Assembly: GCF_039543245.1 (NCBI RefSeq)
Contig: NZ_BAABJJ010000001.1
Span: 131,873-195,872 of the forward strand
Direction of reading: 5' to 3'
From: Algibacter_G agarivorans
GTDB taxonomy: Bacteria; Bacteroidota; Bacteroidia; Flavobacteriales; Flavobacteriaceae
Length of the DNA stretch: 64,000 nucleotides
Under the pieces are notes generated by a model that did not search any database, had not been told where the DNA came from, and saw only the letters and a program-made list of their open reading frames with translations. Position 1 is the first letter of the stretch. The number at the start of each line of letters is the position of its first letter. Shown in pieces: positions 62,145-64,000 of the stretch. A program made the position numbers and the translations under genes.

Positions 62145-63710
62145 ATGAAACATATAGCTTTCCTATTCTTTTTAACTATTTGCTTCCCTTCTATAGCACA
62201 AACTGAAAGGGGAAAATATTTTAAAAAAAAGAAATATGATCATAAACCCATTCCTACTTTTCAAGAAAGTAAAAAACAACTACCTATTCCTATTCTAGAT
62301 GACAATCCAGAATGGGTAGATATGTATTGGAAAACATGGGAAATTGCCTTTTCTAATTTCAAAAGACCTCCTCAAAATTCACCTTTTGTATCTAATTTTA
62401 TAGATGAGGCATTCAACGAACTCATTTTTCAGTGGGATACTCACTTTATGATTATGTTTGCAAGATATGGTCATGATATTTTTCCAGCAATAGAATCTCA
62501 TGATAATTTTTATTGCCGTCAACATGATGATGGATTAATTTGGAGAGTTATCGCTGAAGCCGATGGAAGTGACCACTGGTGGGGAGGTGGAAAAAACTTT
62601 TCTAGAACTATCAACCCTCCTGTTTTTAGTTGGGTAGAAATGAAAAACTACGAACTTACAGGAGATGATTCTCGTTTTAAAATCATTTTTCCAGTTCTTG
62701 AAAAATATGTTGATTGGTTAGAAAAACATCGTCTATCTATAAATACTCCTCATCAATTATATTGGACTAATGGGCAGGCTTCAGGAATGGATAACACGCC
62801 AAGAGACAATGGACGACCTGATGGCCATAATAGTTTTTCGCCTGTTGGATGGATTGATATTAGCAGCCAAATGGTTATGAACTATCATGACTTATCTAAT
62901 ATCTGTAGCATTCTGAATTACAAGAATAAAGCAAAAGAATATAAAAGAAAAGCAAAAAAATTAGGAAACAAAATTAACAAGTGGTGTTGGAATGAAGAAG
63001 ATGGAATCTATTACGATGTAGACCCTAAAGGTAAACAGCAAAAAATAAAAACAATTGCTTCATTTTGGCCTATGTTGGCAGGCATTACCTCACCTAAACA
63101 GAATGAAAAACTTATAAAACATCTTCAAAATCCAAATGAGTTTTGGAGAAAAAATATATTCCCATCGCTTTCTGCTGATGAAGAAGGCTATTCATCATTT
63201 GGGAATTATTGGAAAGGGGCAATCTGGGCACCAACCAATTACATGGTAATAAAAGGTTTAGAAAAAACTAATAACGAAAAATTCGCGACACAATGTGCAG
63301 AAAAATATTTAAACGGATTATATCAAGTATTTAAAGAAACTGGCACATTATGGGAATGCTACGCCCCAGATTCTTTTTCCCCAGCCTCATTTAAAAATGG
63401 TAATCAAGTTCGTAAAGACTTTGTTGGTTGGACGGGTATTGGCCCAGTTGCTTTGTTAATAGAAAATGTTCTTGGAATACGAGTAAATGGTAAGACCTCT
63501 GAAATAGAATGGATTCTCAATAGAAAAAGCAAGCATGGAATTAAAAACATTCATTGTGGAAACACAATTGTATCACTTATACACGAAATAAAAGATGGAA
63601 AATCAATTATAACTGCTACAAGTAGTAATGATGTAAAACTTAAAATAGTTCAAAATCAAAAATCAAAAAGTTATTATCTTTCAAAAGGAGAAACTATTAT
63701 TGAATTATAA
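62145..63710 (+). CDS. Exported (alpha/alpha)6 glycosidase, GH63/GH37-like
   Basis: This 521-residue protein has a signal peptide cut after PSIAQ. It shows the six-helix-barrel pattern of GH63 mannosylglycerate/glucosidase and GH37 trehalase enzymes: FNELIFQWDTHFMIMFARYG, NGQASGMDNTPRDN, WNEEDGIYYDVD, YWKGAIWAPTNYMVIKGL, TLWECYAPDS and DFVGWTGIGPVALL. Asp of SGMDNTPR is the probable acid and Glu of WECYAP the probable base. Substrate could be trehalose, a mannosyl-glycerate or an alpha-glucan end; sequence does not decide. It stands alone after a 201-bp gap. Confidence 0.8.
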   Translation: MKHIAFLFFLTICFPSIAQTERGKYFKKKKYDHKPIPTFQESKKQLPIPILDDNPEWVDMYWKTWEIAFSNFKRPPQNSPFVSNFIDEAFNELIFQWDTHFMIMFARYGHDIFPAIESHDNFYCRQHDDGLIWRVIAEADGSDHWWGGGKNFSRTINPPVFSWVEMKNYELTGDDSRFKIIFPVLEKYVDWLEKHRLSINTPHQLYWTNGQASGMDNTPRDNGRPDGHNSFSPVGWIDISSQMVMNYHDLSNICSILNYKNKAKEYKRKAKKLGNKINKWCWNEEDGIYYDVDPKGKQQKIKTIASFWPMLAGITSPKQNEKLIKHLQNPNEFWRKNIFPSLSADEEGYSSFGNYWKGAIWAPTNYMVIKGLEKTNNEKFATQCAEKYLNGLYQVFKETGTLWECYAPDSFSPASFKNGNQVRKDFVGWTGIGPVALLIENVLGIRVNGKTSEIEWILNRKSKHGIKNIHCGNTIVSLIHEIKDGKSIITATSSNDVKLKIVQNQKSKSYYLSKGETIIEL

Positions 63711-63730
63711 AATATGACAAATAGCTATGT

Positions 63731-63851
63731 ACAACGTGTATAATTAATTGCTGCTGCTGGCTAAGAAAATCCATGACGAATTTCTATTCAGTTTATATTT
63801 GCTAAAGTCGTTGCTTAAAGCACGCCACTAATCATACAAGAAACACGTTGT
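63731..63851. repeat. 121-bp imperfect inverted repeat after the glycosidase
   Basis: The outer arms ACAACGTGT (63731-63739) and ACACGTTGT (63843-63851) are exact complements, and the inner parts GTATAATTAATTG and CACTAATCATAC also pair with a few wobbles. I recall elements of this build (ACAACGTGT..., TTCAGTTTATATTTGCTAAA in the middle, ...ACACGTTGT) from many flavobacterial intergenic regions. It may be a non-autonomous repeat or structured RNA. 63852-64000 is AT-rich and empty. Confidence 0.6.
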
Positions 63852-64000
63852 AGCACATTTTGAAGAAAACGCTAACAAAAAATTAAATAATCTACAGTTA
63901 TTTTTAATTGAAAAAAAAGTATTAATTAGGCACTTTCAGATGCACACAAATACTTGTAAATCAGCGATATAATTCGTAAATTAGAATAAACAAACCCCGA

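Noticed and set aside
1..64000. CRISPR array or rRNA genes
   Set aside because: No regularly spaced repeat series and no rRNA-like sequence was found on reading; only one tRNA was recognised.

Overview
The window is AT-rich and comes from a bacterium of the Bacteroidetes, most likely a marine Flavobacteriaceae. Evidence: a starch locus of SusA/SusB type with several GH13 lipoproteins, DUF1080 and Tat-exported Gfo/Idh/MocA proteins, a flavobacterial division/cell-wall (dcw) gene order, FtsZ of 662 residues, and start regions that carry the Bacteroidetes -7 box TAnnTTTG rather than Shine-Dalgarno sequences. No species is claimed.

Layout. (1) 1-9004, + strand: 3' part of a starch/maltose locus: GH65 maltose phosphorylase (cut by the window edge), GH97 SusB alpha-glucosidase, then three different GH13 lipoproteins, closed by a hairpin terminator. 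(2) 9005-10036: about 1 kb of decayed DNA with a tyrosine-integrase relic, an orphan protein C terminus and a run of hairpins. (3) 10037-18248, - strand: a xylose operon read regulator-xylB-xylA-MFS transporter-tkt-tal, which takes xylose to xylulose 5-phosphate and into the non-oxidative pentose phosphate pathway; a strong hairpin separates xylA from the transporter. (4) 18428-22152: a partly decayed sugar-catabolic cluster (DUF1080 protein, DUF2264 pseudogene with many in-frame stops, Gfo/Idh/MocA oxidoreductase, Kelch remnant). (5) 22427-24499: BLUF photoreceptor, rpe and two tandem CBS-pair proteins.

(6) 24792-43004: an integrative element of about 18.2 kb in the 3' end of tRNA-Arg(TCG). 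It is bounded by a 16-bp att repeat (one mismatch). Paired GTGACAC repeats with identical 12-bp spacing lie inside both ends and are candidate integrase arm sites. It carries a tyrosine integrase, a toxin-antitoxin-SecB-like-chaperone (TAC) module with a palindromic operator, a complete type I restriction-modification system with an extra Cys/His/Asp protein between hsdS and hsdR, an uncharacterised three-gene operon (soluble protein, membrane-anchored J-domain-like protein, membrane coiled-coil protein) just upstream of hsdM, an excisionase-like gene and a replication-initiator-like gene preceded by iteron-like repeats, and a block of small membrane proteins. Integration appears to have stranded the tRNA's original terminator at the far left end while the element supplies a replacement.

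(7) 43077-60014, - strand: yqeY-like gene and the dcw cluster, transcribed mraZ-rsmH-ftsL-ftsI-murE-mraY-murD-ftsW-(four-helix-bundle gene)-murG-murC-ftsQ-ftsA-ftsZ. A textbook MraZ operator (three TGGTA repeats at exactly 10-bp period) lies upstream. A four-helix-bundle cassette sits before murG, and an internally deleted relic of a second one sits before murD. (8) 60338-63710, + strand: alpha/beta hydrolase, the ribosome-assembly GTPase YihA/YsxC, and an exported GH63/GH37-like glycosidase, followed by a long imperfect inverted repeat.

The best candidates for undescribed biology are the three-gene J-domain/coiled-coil operon, the Cys/His/Asp protein inside the type I operon, and the replication/attachment architecture of the element.
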